Assembly: GCF_023898315.1 (NCBI RefSeq)
Contig: NC_064621.1
Location: 128,834,521-128,898,520 of the forward strand
Direction of reading: 5' to 3'
DNA from: Schistocerca nitens
Taxonomy: Eukaryota; Arthropoda; Insecta; Orthoptera; Acrididae
DNA: 64,000 bases
Shown here piece by piece: positions 1 through 10,528 of the stretch. Below the pieces are notes generated by a model that was given only the letters and a program-made list of their open reading frames with translations, was not told the origin of the DNA and did no database searches. Position numbers and translations under genes: made by a program. The number at the start of each line of letters is the position of its first letter. Positions within the stretch are counted from its first letter, which is position 1.

Positions 1-392
1 TACATTGTTTGTTCTCTATCAAAATCTTTCATTTGCTAACTATGCCTATCAGTAGTTAGTGCCTTGAGTAGTTAGAATCTTTTATTTAGCTGACAGTATT
101 GGCGCTCACTATATTGCAGTAGTTCGAGTAATAAAGATTTTTGTGAGGTAAGTGATTCGTGAAAGGTATTGGTTATTGTTACTCAGGGCCATTGTTTTGT
201 AGGGATTATTGAAAGTTAAATTGTGTTGCGCTAAAAAAAATATTGTGTCAATTTAGTGATGATCAAAATAAGTAAAGAGAGAAATGTCTGAGTACGTTCA
301 GTTTTGCTTAGCTGTTTGAAAATCAAATAACGTAAGAGGCTTAGCAGCACAGTCATTTATAATTTTCCAAAGGGCACGTTTCAATATGTGCT
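1..392. other. Unassigned AT-rich DNA
   Basis: I see no gene, RNA or recognisable repeat here. It is AT-rich sequence with stops in all frames. Confidence 0.5.
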
Positions 393-403
393 AAAGAAAC
401 TGT

Positions 404-604
404 TCAAATGGTTCAAATGGCTCTGAGCACTATGGGACTTAACATCTGAGGTCATCAGTCCCCTAGAACTTACAACTACTTAAACCTAACTAATCTAAGG
501 ACATCACACACATCCATTCCCGAGGCAGGATTAGAACCTGCGACCGTAGCGGCCGCGCGGCTCCAGACTGAAGCGCCTAGAACCGCTAGGCCACACCGGC
601 CGGC
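404..604 (-). mobile_element. tRNA-derived SINE, family 1
   Basis: Full-length short interspersed element read on the minus strand. The head is tRNA-like, with a box A (TGGCCTAGCGG) and a box B (GGTTCTAATCC, one base off the pol III consensus). A body follows that is shared with the copies at 15735, 24348, 24828, 58180, 62837 and 63882. The perfect 11-bp direct repeat AAAGAAACTGT at 393-403 and 605-615 is the target-site duplication, as expected for insertion by a LINE reverse transcriptase. It is non-autonomous and encodes no protein. Confidence 0.92.
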
Positions 605-870
605 AAAGAAACTGTGAGAGTGACCTTTTTAAAGAATGATACTACATCAAAGCTAAGTAAACGGCCTGAATTGCTTATACGAAGAGCTCCCGCTCTGTCG
701 ATAAAATGTGTAATGTGAGCATTTGCTATTATGCCGTGGTCCCGACAACTGCACAAAAAGTTTGCTAAACACCGTGCTTCCTTACAGATACCGTTGATGG
801 CCAAATGCTCTCACCTTACAAGCAACTCGGCCGATTTTATATAAAAACTAGGAGCTTTTCGTGTAAGCTT

Positions 871-926
871 GGGGATTGATGGCCATAGATGTTAAGTCCC
901 ATAGTGCTCCGAGCCATTTGAACGCC
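871..926 (+). mobile_element. Severely 5'-truncated SINE, family 1
   Basis: Only about the last 55 bases of the family 1 body remain, from the gactgatg-like segment to the ccatttgaac end. The direct repeat TAAGCTT flanks it at 864-870 and 927-933. That indicates an insertion truncated at its 5' end rather than a later deletion. Confidence 0.75.
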
Positions 927-1059
927 TAAGCTTTTCGGACCGCTTAGTTAACTCTGACGAAGTACTACTCTTTACCAAGGTATCTCATCCAGCAACTTTT
1001 TCACCAATTACTAATTGCAGGTGGACATCGTTGCTTCGTTTCAGTATGCTCTGCCCTCA

Positions 1060-1290
1060 ACCTATTTTATGTCCAATAAGAATTTTTTGAGGAGACAGAC
1101 GGGCTCGTCACGCGTAGAGCACTTTCTCCCCGTCATTCTTCCGTCAAACCAAACCAAAATGTCCAACATAGCCAAACGACCGTCTTTCTCTATATCCACA
1201 GGAAATCCAATGCTCTTATGGTTGGAGTTGTGATGATTTAAAACTTCATTAATTCGTATTTTCCATGCGGCCACATGATGAAAGTATCGT
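1060..1290 (-). pseudogene. Penelope-like element reverse transcriptase remnant
   Basis: An open frame on the minus strand carries a segment resembling the region just after the YVDD box of Penelope-like reverse transcriptases: LNHHNSNHKSIGFPVDIEKD followed by GRLAMLDILVWFDGR. In intact relatives this reads roughly 'LH..I.FT.E.E.DG.LPFLDV.V.R..DG'. No GIY-YIG domain or ends are visible nearby, so only a fragment survives. The assignment rests on motif recognition alone. Confidence 0.5.
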
Positions 1291-1394
1291 CTAATACCCC
1301 AAGATACATATTTTAGTGGCCGTTCATTCCGGTGCTCTCTGCTCATAGACCTCCACAACAAACATATAATAAATGTATTATATTTGTACTGAGT

Positions 1395-2334
1395 CCACAG
1401 CACTGCCCAGTTACGTACTTATTCCAGTCTTCTATTATTTTAGCCCATCTCCTCCTTCTTCCCACTTCCGCCACCACCTAGCCTCTGTCCATCACCACAT
1501 TATCACCACCATTCCTGTATAGGAGGTTGGTGCTTCTGCCCTCCTACAGTACTTTTAATGTATCACATTTGGTTGAAATCGATCCAAGGGGCTTAGGAGC
1601 AGTTTTTTCTGCAACTTAACCCTAGTCCGCACACGGCACCTATATTTAACACATATATGTACACATATTTCACCTGTATCTCCAGCGAATTTCGCCCTGC
1701 AGTTTCATTTTCACACAGCTCAATGATTATGCCATATCTCCTTAACCGTGTGTCCCACAAAGAGAGAATCATGTATGTACATGCAGTTATATGTGTGAAT
1801 ACTGTCCGCGAAATGTCTTACGAATAGAATTAGTAGTAACGTAGCAATAAATTAAAACATCATGACAGATTCGACAGGTTTTCACGCATCCCAGTGTTCA
1901 TGACGTCATGTCTTCTAAACTATGTGTCATACAATGATATAATTTTGCAGGTACATTCGGTAGTATTTGTGAAAACTGTACACCAAATATATTGCGAATA
2001 TTGGGGATAGAGAAGTAACCAAATTAAAAGTCATGCCTGATGCGGCGGTTTACTGTCAGCGAGGAAATGGTTTTTAAAGATCTGAAATTATTTGTAAAAT
2101 TTGTTGCAAGTCACTAAGTGCTCTCATTCTGAATTGTTGATGACTATAGTTAGGGTATTTGCGCGTCGTGAACTACGCTACTTTTTCGTCCCCACCCTCA
2201 GCCGCTTGAATAGTAGATGTTTTCTATCCCCATAGTGCTTTCATTCAGATAGTAAATGATATGTGTACCGATTTTTGTAGAAATTGATCCAATGGAGAGG
2301 AGATGTAGAACGCATGTATTTGTACACAGATACA
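1395..2334 (+). repeat. Composite dispersed repeat R1, first part
   Basis: This non-coding block has a pyrimidine-rich stretch (about 1425-1500), then units that recur elsewhere in the window. One unit, near 2075-2140, reads like 'tctgaaatta...tttgttgcaagtc.ctaagtgctct' and is found again near 7250, 32740, 36575 and, inverted, near 49050 and 52430. Another, near 1827-1860 (taacgtagcaataaatta), matches the sequence reunited across the RTE at 33145-36451. It ends where the RTE copy A insertion begins. Confidence 0.65.
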
Positions 2335-2394
2335 TCCATTATTATTATTATTATTATTAGCGAATGTCCCCATGGGAGAACGATAAGCAGGTGA

Positions 2395-5300
2395 TTAACA
2401 TTTCTTAATGTTCTTCTTATTTTCCCAGTATTTCTTCATTGCCTCCCCAAAGGCCTTCTTCCTTTCTTCGGTCCACTTTGGTCGGAAAGGTTTAGATTCC
2501 GTCTCTGGAGTAAACTTCCACTTGTCGATTTTTCTTCTGAATGTATCCCGGTCTGATGTGTTTGTTATGTCAATTTTTGCCTTTTTCAAATCCTTCTTAA
2601 CTTCAGTTACCCAGGGTATTGTTGCCTTAAGTGATGTCATATAGTCCAATAGACGTTTAGTTAACCTGTTTCCAGGTAATCTGTCTATATGTCCATAAAA
2701 CTTCATCCGCCTCTTCCTGATATCTGCCTCGATGTTTGATATTTTTTCGGTTGTCTCGGTAGTCTGCAGCCTGTATCCATCTTGTGTGTATCGTGGTCCT
2801 AGGATTTTTTTAATAATTTTTCTCTCTACTTTCTTAATTTCGTGTAAATCTAATTTTCTATTCAGGGAGAGTGTTTCACTTGCATATGTGACTGTTGGTT
2901 TGATGACTGTGTTGTAGTGTCTGATTTTAGTGCCTTTTGATAGACATTTCTTGTTATATATATTTTGAATAAGTCCGAATGCTTTCTTGATTTTCTGTAA
3001 TCGGTTTTTTTGTGCTATTTTCTCAAGTCCTGTTGGTTCAATAACTTCACCGAGATACTTAAAGTGCTTGACTCTAGTTATTTCACCATACTTTGTTTTT
3101 AGTTTCGAAATATCTAATTTTGAGCAGATGAATTCTGTCTTCTCAAAGGAGATTTGCAGGCCAACCTTCTCAGCACATTCTTTAAGTGTCTCAATTTGTT
3201 TTACTGCTGTTTCTTCACTGTCAGTTATAATTGCCAAGTCATCTGCAAACGCTAAATAAGGGATGTTCAATTTTCCTTTACCTCTTCCTAGTTCAATTGG
3301 CTTCCACAAGCTTTGTTTCCTTAGTGTTACTTCCCACTCTTTCATAACTTTGTCCAAAACTATATTGAATAATAGTGGTGAGATCCCATCTCCTTGTCTT
3401 ACTCCTGTTTTAATTGAGAATGGTTCCGAAATTTCCCCTCTGAATTTAATTTTTGATTTGGTTTCTGTTAGTGTTTGTTCAATTAGTTTTCGGGTTTTAG
3501 TGTCTAGGCCTCGTTCTTCGAGAATGTGACATAGAGACTGTCTGTCTATGGAATCGTATGCCTTTTTGAAATCAACGAATGTGCAGATTATTGGTTTTGA
3601 CCTGATTGCTTTAATCTTTAAAATAGTTTTAAGGTTGAATATCTGTTCCGGGCATGATCTATTAGGACGAAAGCCTGCTTGGTAATCTGAAATTGTATGT
3701 TCTAGTTGTTCTTGTGCCCTCTTTAGGAGACATGCAGATAGAATTTTGTAGGTAACTGGTAAAAGTGAAATGCCTCTGTAGTTGTTTACGTCTGATCTCT
3801 CTCCCTTTTTGTGCAATGGGTGAATTAGTGCACACTTCCACTCCTCTGGGATATTTTCTGTCTGCCAAATTTCTTGGATGATGCTAGTGATCTCTTTTAA
3901 CGAATTTGGACCAAGGTTTTTCAGTAGTTCAGCTACAATTCCATCTTCTCCCGATGATTTATTATTTTTGAGTTTTCTAATGTGACTATAAATTTCTTCT
4001 TGAGATGGTGGTAGTGAAGTCTCATTCGTGTGTTCTGGTTGTAATCTGGGGAATCTTGTACTTGGTTGTGGGCAATTTAGGAGTTGTGAGAAATATTTAG
4101 CTAGTTCTTGGCAATTTTCTTTGTTAGTTAGTGCCAATTTTCCATTCTGTTTCCGGAAGCAGAGATTTTGTGGAGTGTATCCTTTGATTTGATTTGCGAA
4201 TATTTTATAAAAATCTTGAGTGTTGTGGTTCTTAAAGTTTTCTTCAATTGTGTTTAGCTGTTCATTAAGGTATTTTCTTTTAGTTTGTCTAAGTATTTTA
4301 GCTGTTTGTTTTCTCACTTTGAAAAATGTTTGTTGTGTGGTTTCTGATTTGTCACAATTGTAATTTAAAAAGGCTTGTTGTCTCTCTTCTAATGCGTTAT
4401 CACAATTCGAATTCCACCATGGATGCTTGGATATTTTCTTTAACGGAATCAAATCTCTTGCTTTCTGTATAATTTTCGTTCGGAAATCTTTCCAGTTGTT
4501 TGTTGGTTGTTTATCCCATGCTTCTGTAATTTCTGATTCCTTGATATTTTTCAAGTCAAATTTGGGAATTAGTGGTGATTTCCTTTGGCGTTTCCTTTTT
4601 GGAGTGAATTTAATTTTAACTCTGGTAAGGTAGTGGTCAGAATCTATATTTGCCCCTCTGCGGACTTGAACGTCGTGTATTTCTTTCTGGAAGTCATAGG
4701 AGATCGCAACATGGTCTATTTGAAATTCACCAAGCTGAAGGTTTGGTGATCTCCATGTTTTTTGTTTCTTGGGGTCTTTTCGAAGTGATGTTGTCACGAT
4801 TTTTAGGTTGTTTTGCTGACATAACTCGATGAGTCTCATGCCGTTCTTGTTTGTGAATTTGTGTGCAGGGTAATTACCGACTGTTTTTTTATATTTCCTC
4901 TCTTTGCCAATTTGCGCGTTGAAATCCCCTAGAAGAATTTTTACATCCTCCTCTGGAATTTTGGACATTTCAGTTTCGAGTTTTTCCCAAAATTTTTCTG
5001 TCTTCTCCGGTTCTTTTTTGTTGGCAATGTTGGTAGGTGCATGAACATTAATAAATGTATATATTTTGTTGGTGTGCTTGATTCGCATGGTCATTAGTCT
5101 GTTACTGATTTGATTTATGTCTATAACAGAGTCAAGGGTGTCCTTATTTACAATAAAAGCCATGCCAAATATTGCAGCTCCTTTGCCAATTTTCTTGTCT
5201 GTTTTACTTTTAAAGATACGGTAATTGTTGTAGTCTATTGTTTCTGAATCAGTGAATCTGGTCTCTTGGAGAGCAAGGATTTGAATTTTCTGTTTGTTGA

Positions 5301-5517
5301 GTTCTGTTGTAAGATTATGAAGTTTGCCTGTCTGAATTAGTGTCTGAATGTTAAAAGTGCCAATAAATGTATGGGACTTTCGTGGACGTTTACTAGAGAA
5401 CTCCGACTTTCTCTGTCGTACGAGCCCAAGCTCCCCAGAATCCGATAGCTTGGTTGTCGCCACAGGGCGAGTGGATTGGCCACCTGGGGTAATATTAATT
5501 TTACTTGTACGAATCAT
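2395..5517 (-). CDS. RTE-type LINE ORF: APE endonuclease plus reverse transcriptase
   Basis: An uninterrupted 1040-residue polyprotein. Residues about 50-310 form an apurinic-endonuclease-like domain, with the metal and catalytic motifs LQETR (Glu85), GDFN (197-200) and SDH (293-295). Residues about 505-830 form the reverse transcriptase: YRGISLLP near 580, the first catalytic Asp in FVDFKKAYD (649), GVRQGDGISP (705-714) and FADD (757-760). A basic C-terminal region follows, with no RNase H. It would nick target DNA and prime reverse transcription of its own RNA there. The start is the first Met of the frame, which has no RT-disrupting stop or frameshift. I see no broken key residue, so this copy could still encode active enzyme, but activity cannot be judged from sequence. 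Confidence 0.92.
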   Translation of the reverse strand: MIRTSKINITPGGQSTRPVATTKLSDSGELGLVRQRKSEFSSKRPRKSHTFIGTFNIQTLIQTGKLHNLTTELNKQKIQILALQETRFTDSETIDYNNYRIFKSKTDKKIGKGAAIFGMAFIVNKDTLDSVIDINQISNRLMTMRIKHTNKIYTFINVHAPTNIANKKEPEKTEKFWEKLETEMSKIPEEDVKILLGDFNAQIGKERKYKKTVGNYPAHKFTNKNGMRLIELCQQNNLKIVTTSLRKDPKKQKTWRSPNLQLGEFQIDHVAISYDFQKEIHDVQVRRGANIDSDHYLTRVKIKFTPKRKRQRKSPLIPKFDLKNIKESEITEAWDKQPTNNWKDFRTKIIQKARDLIPLKKISKHPWWNSNCDNALEERQQAFLNYNCDKSETTQQTFFKVRKQTAKILRQTKRKYLNEQLNTIEENFKNHNTQDFYKIFANQIKGYTPQNLCFRKQNGKLALTNKENCQELAKYFSQLLNCPQPSTRFPRLQPEHTNETSLPPSQEEIYSHIRKLKNNKSSGEDGIVAELLKNLGPNSLKEITSIIQEIWQTENIPEEWKCALIHPLHKKGERSDVNNYRGISLLPVTYKILSACLLKRAQEQLEHTISDYQAGFRPNRSCPEQIFNLKTILKIKAIRSKPIICTFVDFKKAYDSIDRQSLCHILEERGLDTKTRKLIEQTLTETKSKIKFRGEISEPFSIKTGVRQGDGISPLLFNIVLDKVMKEWEVTLRKQSLWKPIELGRGKGKLNIPYLAFADDLAIITDSEETAVKQIETLKECAEKVGLQISFEKTEFICSKLDISKLKTKYGEITRVKHFKYLGEVIEPTGLEKIAQKNRLQKIKKAFGLIQNIYNKKCLSKGTKIRHYNTVIKPTVTYASETLSLNRKLDLHEIKKVERKIIKKILGPRYTQDGYRLQTTETTEKISNIEADIRKRRMKFYGHIDRLPGNRLTKRLLDYMTSLKATIPWVTEVKKDLKKAKIDITNTSDRDTFRRKIDKWKFTPETESKPFRPKWTEERKKAFGEAMKKYWENKKNIKKC

Positions 5518-5528
5518 ACTGCTTGTAA

Positions 5529-5744
5529 TTAAGTTCCAGCTAATGCTGGGTAGTTAGAACCAGGGATTGTTAGTTCCTGGAGCTTGGTGTTCAGCCGCAC
5601 CTCACATGGTGAACAGACGCTGGCCAGAGTACCGGTGGTTGCCACACAGACGTGTCTGGGCTTTTCAATATGCTTTATCTTGTTGATAATGCTTGCCTCT
5701 TCCGCCAGTTCCGCCGTACCGATGATCTTCATCTCCGTCTTCAC
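5529..5744 (-). CDS. Small upstream ORF in RTE copy A leader
   Basis: A 71-residue frame beginning MKTEMKIIGTAELAEEASII ends only 11 bases before the ATG of the large ORF and is in a different frame. It fills most of the element's 5' leader. It could be a short ORF1-like peptide or simply a leader uORF that limits translation of the main ORF. I do not recognise a domain. Confidence 0.35.
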   Translation of the reverse strand: MKTEMKIIGTAELAEEASIINKIKHIEKPRHVCVATTGTLASVCSPCEVRLNTKLQELTIPGSNYPALAGT

Positions 5745-5755
5745 TACCGTTGAGG

Positions 5756-7427
5756 TCCATTATTATAATATGTATGTATTTAAACGATGTTACACACTGT
5801 ATATACTTCAGACACAGCAAATGGATGTACAGCAGACAGTGTACAATATGTATTTCAGTGCAATAAATAAAAGCCAGTGCAGCAGACTATGTTTATTCTG
5901 AAAATCCGTTTTGGCTGTGCACTGATGGACAGCTCAGAAACCCAGCGTTGCCCAGATATTCGTTTATTCCAGTCTTCTATTCACGCATCTCCTGTTATCT
6001 CCTTTCTCTATCCATCTCCTCCTCTCTCCTTCCTGTCCACCTGCTCTTATCATTATCAGCCTCCTCCTTACCCCTTCTCTCTGTCCTTAACCCCTGTCTC
6101 TGTCCATTTCCTACCTCCCTCCTTCTCTCTATCCATTCCCTCCTTCCCCCTTTCTCTCTAAATCTTCTTCTCCCTCTCTGTCCACCTACTCCTCCCCTTT
6201 CGCTATCCACCTCTTCCTACTCTCTCTCTCTCCATCCATTCCCAAAACTCACTATTTCCTCCTCTCTTCCCACTTCCTGTCCATCTCCTCATCTCCCCGT
6301 CTCCTTCTTCCCCTCATTCTCTCTATCTACCCCTTCACCTATCTTTATCCACCTCCTCCTTCCCTCGCTCCTCTATCCATGCCCCTGACTGTCCATTTTC
6401 TCCTCCCCCTCCCTGCCAATCTCCTCATCCACTCTCTCTCTCTGTCCACCTGCACTTCCTCTTTTCTCTCACTACGTTAACCCCAACTCCACACCACCAC
6501 CCCATTGGAGGTTAGGGTATTTATCAACACAGTGCGTGTTTCAAGACAGTAAGTCATATTTGTGCCACGTTTGTCTGAAACGTGGGCTTAGGAAATGTTG
6601 AACGTATGTGTATGTGAGGTACATTGCACACATATATCTCTGATTCTCTACTGTTTTACATCATACTGCCGTACAGAATATGTTAAGATAATCTTTGGTA
6701 TCCAGCCATGTGGTGTGACCTTACATCTCGAAATACTTTGCCAAAATTATTGGCTTGCTGTAGTGCTCGCCTTCGCGAACTGGTTGACACACGAGACAGC
6801 ACAGGTATTAGACAAACTGCAATTCATACTTTTAAAAATGTTCCAAGTCAACACAATACAGGAAATAAATACCAACAGGTCGCTTTCGTAAGTTTTTGCA
6901 TCATACCTTCTCATTCACGCCTACGCCCGCAGTGGTAGTGCGAAATATAACTCCCGCACTTTTTATACAAATGATAAGAGATGCACCTAAAACTTTTGTT
7001 GAAATTTCTCCATGTGTCCCTAAGTTATGCTTCACTGCTACTTCGTCTTCATTCCCTCCTCTGTGGGATGTAGGTGGTCCTTAGCCCCAAACTGCTACTT
7101 CCAATGTAGCAAGTAATCAGTATACCCCGATTCGTTAAAGAATCGAACTCCCTTGTATAAATCACCCTACAACTACCGAACACTGAGCAAATGATTTAAT
7201 GTGTTAAATATTTGACGTTAAGCGTACAATGGAATGAAAATTTCGTAAAGGTCTGAAATGATGTATGAAGTTTGTTGCATGTCGCTAACTGCTCTAGTTC
7301 TCGAATGCTCGATAAATATCTGCCACGTACAGTGCGTTACGCTTCTTTTTTACTCCTTGCGCCAAACCTTTGAGTGGTGAGCGGGTCTTTACCACACAGT
7401 GCTCCTTCCCAGACACCAAGCGATATA
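5756..7427 (+). repeat. Composite repeat R1, continuation with pyrimidine tract
   Basis: The repeat resumes after the RTE insertion. From about 5969 to 6480 the plus strand is almost purely pyrimidine, made of imperfect units such as 'tccatctcctcc' and 'tctgtccacct'. A 'ttattccagtcttctatt' lead-in matches the one at 1418. The recurrent 'gtctgaaat...gtttgttgcatgtcgctaa' unit lies at about 7250-7300. No coding potential: the long frame across the tract is low-complexity Ser/Leu/Pro. Confidence 0.6.
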
Positions 7428-8849
7428 CACTCCTGGAAATTGAAATAAGAACACCGTGAATTCATTGTCCCAGGAAGGGGAAACTTTATTGACACATTCC
7501 TGGGGTCAGATACATCACATGATCACACTGACAGAACCACAGGCACATAGACACAGGCAACACAGCATGCACAATGTCGGCACTAGTACAGTGTATATCC
7601 ACCTTTCGCAGCAATGCAGGCTGCTATTCTCCCATGGAGACGATCGTAGAGATGCTGGATGTAGTCCTGTGGAACGGCTTGCCATGCCATTTCCACCTGG
7701 CGCCTCAGTTGGACCAGCGTTCGTGCTGGACGTGCAGACCGCGTGAGACGACGCTTCATCCAGTCCCAAACATGCTCAATGGGGGACAGATCCGGAGATC
7801 TTGCTGGCCAGGGTAGTTGACTTACACCTTCTAGAGCACGTTGGGTGGCACGGGATACATGCGGACGTGCATTGTCCTGTTGGAACAGCAAGTTCCCTTG
7901 CCGGTCTAGGAATGGTAGAACGATGGGTTCGATGAAGGTTTGGATGTACCGTGCACTATTCAGTGTCCCCTCGACGTTCACCAGTGGTGTACGGCCAGTG
8001 TAGGAGATCGCTCCCCACACCATGATGCCGGGTGTCGGCCCTGTGTGCCTCGGTCGTATGCAGTCCTGATTGTGGCGCTCACCTGCACGGCGCCAAACAC
8101 GCATACGACCATCATTGGCACCAAGGCAGAAGCGACTCTCATCGCTGAAGACGACACGTCTCCATTCGTCCCTCCATTCACGCCTGTCGCGACACCACTG
8201 GAGGCGGGCTGCACGATGTTGGGGCGTGAGCGGAAGACGGCCTAACGGTGTGCGGGACCGTAGCCCAGCTTCATGGAGACGGTTGCGAATGGTCCTCGCC
8301 GATACCCCAGGAGCAACAGTGTCCCTAATATGCTGGGAAGTGGCGGTGCGGTCCCCTACGGCACTGCGTAGGATCCTACGGTCTTGGCGTGCATCCGTGC
8401 GTCGCTGCGGTCCGGTCCCAGGTCGACGGGCACGTGCTCCTTCCGCCGACCACTGGCGACAACATTGATGTACTGTGGAGACCTCACGCCCCACGTGTTG
8501 AGCAATTCGGCGGTAGGTCCACCCGGCCTCCCGCATGCCCACTATACGCCCTCGCTCAAAGTCCGTCAACTGCACATACGGTTCACGTCCACGCTGTCGC
8601 GGCATGCTACCAGTGTTAAAGACTGCGATGGAGCTCCGTATGCCACGGCAAACTGGCTGACACTGACGGCGGCGGTGCACAAATGCTGCGCATCTAGCGC
8701 CATTCGACGGCCAACACCGCGGTTCCTGGTGTGTCCGCTGTGCCGTGCGTGTGATCATTGCTTGTACAGCCCTCTCTCAGTGTCCGGAGGAAGTATGGTG
8801 GGTCTGACACACCGGTGTCAATGTGTTCTTTTTTCCATTTCCAGGAGTG
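7428..8849 (-). mobile_element. Intact Tc1-like DNA transposon, copy 1
   Basis: 1422-bp element flanked by the TA target duplication at 7426-7427 and 8850-8851. The terminal inverted repeats begin CACTCCTGGAAAT at both ends; the right end reads ATTTCCAGGAGTG on the plus strand. It sits in repeat R1: removing it rejoins 'gatata' with 'cgaagttttgtagaaatcga', which resembles R1 near 2260-2296. It has the same length as copy 2 at 10529, with about 16 single-base differences by eye. Confidence 0.95.
7583..8605 (-). CDS. Tc1-like transposase, copy 1 (340 aa)
   Basis: Cut-and-paste transposase of the Tc1/mariner superfamily, acting on its own terminal inverted repeats. I chose the Met of MPRQRGREPYVQL (8605) because it gives the usual family length of about 340 residues. 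An open extension reaches 8758, but it runs towards the inverted repeat and lacks conserved sequence. Residues about 11-60 are a helix-turn-helix DNA-binding region, followed by a basic GRPR-like hook near 61-70. The catalytic residues are Asp155 (FSDESRF), Asp244 (QQDNARPH) and Glu277 (SPIEHVW). Only 32 residues separate the last two, against the usual 34. There is no stop or frameshift. Confidence 0.95.
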   Translation of the reverse strand: MPRQRGREPYVQLTDFERGRIVGMREAGWTYRRIAQHVGREVSTVHQCCRQWSAEGARARRPGTGPQRRTDARQDRRILRSAVGDRTATSQHIRDTVAPGVSARTIRNRLHEAGLRSRTPLGRLPLTPQHRAARLQWCRDRREWRDEWRRVVFSDESRFCLGANDGRMRVWRRAGERHNQDCIRPRHTGPTPGIMVWGAISYTGRTPLVNVEGTLNSARYIQTFIEPIVLPFLDRQGNLLFQQDNARPHVSRATQRALEGVSQLPWPARSPDLSPIEHVWDWMKRRLTRSARPARTLVQLRRQVEMAWQAVPQDYIQHLYDRLHGRIAACIAAKGGYTLY

Positions 8850-8930
8850 TATTTACGAAGTTTTGTAGAAATCGATGTAGTAGTTTAGAAATGCGATGTT
8901 GAACTTACATACGTACAAATATCCACTTTT
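8850..8930 (+). repeat. Repeat R1, fragment downstream of Tc1 copy 1
   Basis: The segment 'ttttgtagaaatcgatgtag' resembles 2272-2296 and completes the R1 unit interrupted by the transposon. Confidence 0.5.
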
Positions 8931-10526
8931 ATAAGCTATGGAGATAATTTCACCGAGAAGCAGTATTTGGGTTGCTTTCTTCTGCAGTTACCCGGTTGTT
9001 GTTGCGATCTCACAAAATGTCTGCGTGCTGCCGACATACTTGTGGACAAGGAACATTCGAGTAGGGAACGCGACGACATCTCTGTCTACGCCTTAAAAAT
9101 AGCATTATCGTTTTCAATGAGAGCCGAAGCGAGTTTCTCCAACCGGGTCCTCGATGTGAATTGCAAACTTACGTGCTATCATTATTTTTTCTTATTCTGC
9201 AACAAGTGTTGAGGAGCAACGAGCCATTAATATGAAATCTAAAGATGTCATCTAAAGTAGACTGCCGCCGGGGTATATCGAGGTACCTAGCTGTTCATAT
9301 ATAATTCCATTACGGTTTTCGATGAAGACAACACATTTAGAGCCGGTTCCGCCACTAAAGGCGAAAAATGGACAGAGGTCGGTGCTTACAACACATTCTT
9401 GCACCGCTGTGCGTTCGAATGAACCGGTCGTTATAAATTCACATAGCCGCTGAACAGGTTAGAGGAAGGTAGGGATTTCATATAAGAAAGTCGAATTATG
9501 GCACTTCGGAATGACCGCAAATTCTTTTTAATGCTGTAGTGTTTAATGTGTCTAATTAAGGTAGTGGTAAAGCAGGCAAAATATTATTCGCAGATAAAAC
9601 CAGTTTAAAAAAAAATCCGCTCTCACGTGTAGGGCAGCGGATACAGCCCCGAATTCGCGCAATACATACAAGTTGTTTCAAAATTATTCAAGCAATTTCG
9701 TAAGAGTATATGCAGTGAACTAAAACAGAAATTTCTAATAAATTTTAAGCTACGCGTAACACTACGAATATGACTAAAAAGGTTAGATTTTTATTAGAAC
9801 TATCCTAATTTACTTGGTACATATTTGACGTTGGTGAACATACCAGCCTTTTACAACTACGTTCAGGATCGAAGTTTTCATGTATCTTCCACAAATGTTG
9901 AATGTACACTTCACGGAACCTACAACAACCTCCAGACAACAGTGAAACTCATCCTACACTTCTGGAGCATGGCTGAGATATCTGCATTTATTGGTTTTGA
10001 TATGTGACATCCCACTTCACCAAAGGACGAATATGAACTACACAGACGGAGTCTTTAGCAACTTTCTAGATATCGTGAAATCAGGTGACATTTGAGTCCA
10101 ACCGTGAAATGCGAGATTTGTGCTCCCCTTAGGGCAGATGCATACTTATTGATACAAACGCTCTAGATGCAGAAGTCATTGACGTAATGTCTTTTTTGTT
10201 GAAATGTGAGTCCGTGGCATCTAGTAATTGCGGAAAAACTAGATCTCCAGCTTATCAAGATATGTGATATCTGTAAACGTCTTTTCCGTAAGAAACAACA
10301 GGCTTTTGTCGGGAATTGTTGCAAAACACACGAAATATTGGCGAACCTGTTTCATGCTCTACTACGGTAGGTTGCTGCAGTCTCAGCACCGCCCAATAAA
10401 TGTGAAAGGAACTTATTGCATTCCATTTATGCGCCTAGAAAAAATTCACACAACTCTAAACATTGTTGTTTGACACTACCACGAAGGGCTTGTAGCAATT
10501 GAATCTTGTATGGTTTGAGACACAAA
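8931..10526. other. Unassigned DNA between the two Tc1 copies
   Basis: I see no gene or recognisable repeat. Open frames are all short (up to about 80 codons) and have no recognisable motif. Confidence 0.45.
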
Positions 10527-10528
10527 TA

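Larger units (their letters stand above)
2335..5755 (-). mobile_element. Full-length RTE-type LINE, copy A
   Basis: Non-LTR retrotransposon on the minus strand. The 5' leader lies near 5518-5755, a single long ORF at 2395-5517, and a very short 3' untranslated region ends in a (TAA)n tail (the plus-strand ATT run at 2338-2359). The sequence TCCATTATTAT occurs at both ends (2335-2345 and 5756-5766) and is consistent with a target-site duplication, though it overlaps the simple tail. The element interrupts repeat R1. The short 3' end, microsatellite tail and endonuclease-RT single ORF are typical of the RTE clade. Confidence 0.85.

Noticed and set aside
5948-6388. 146-codon Ser/Leu/Pro-rich ORF
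   Set aside because: It is a by-product of the pyrimidine-rich tract, which keeps several frames open at once.
8070-8468. 132-codon plus-strand ORF (and the matching one at 11171-11569)
   Set aside because: It lies antisense to the transposase gene; the GC-rich transposase opens several frames.
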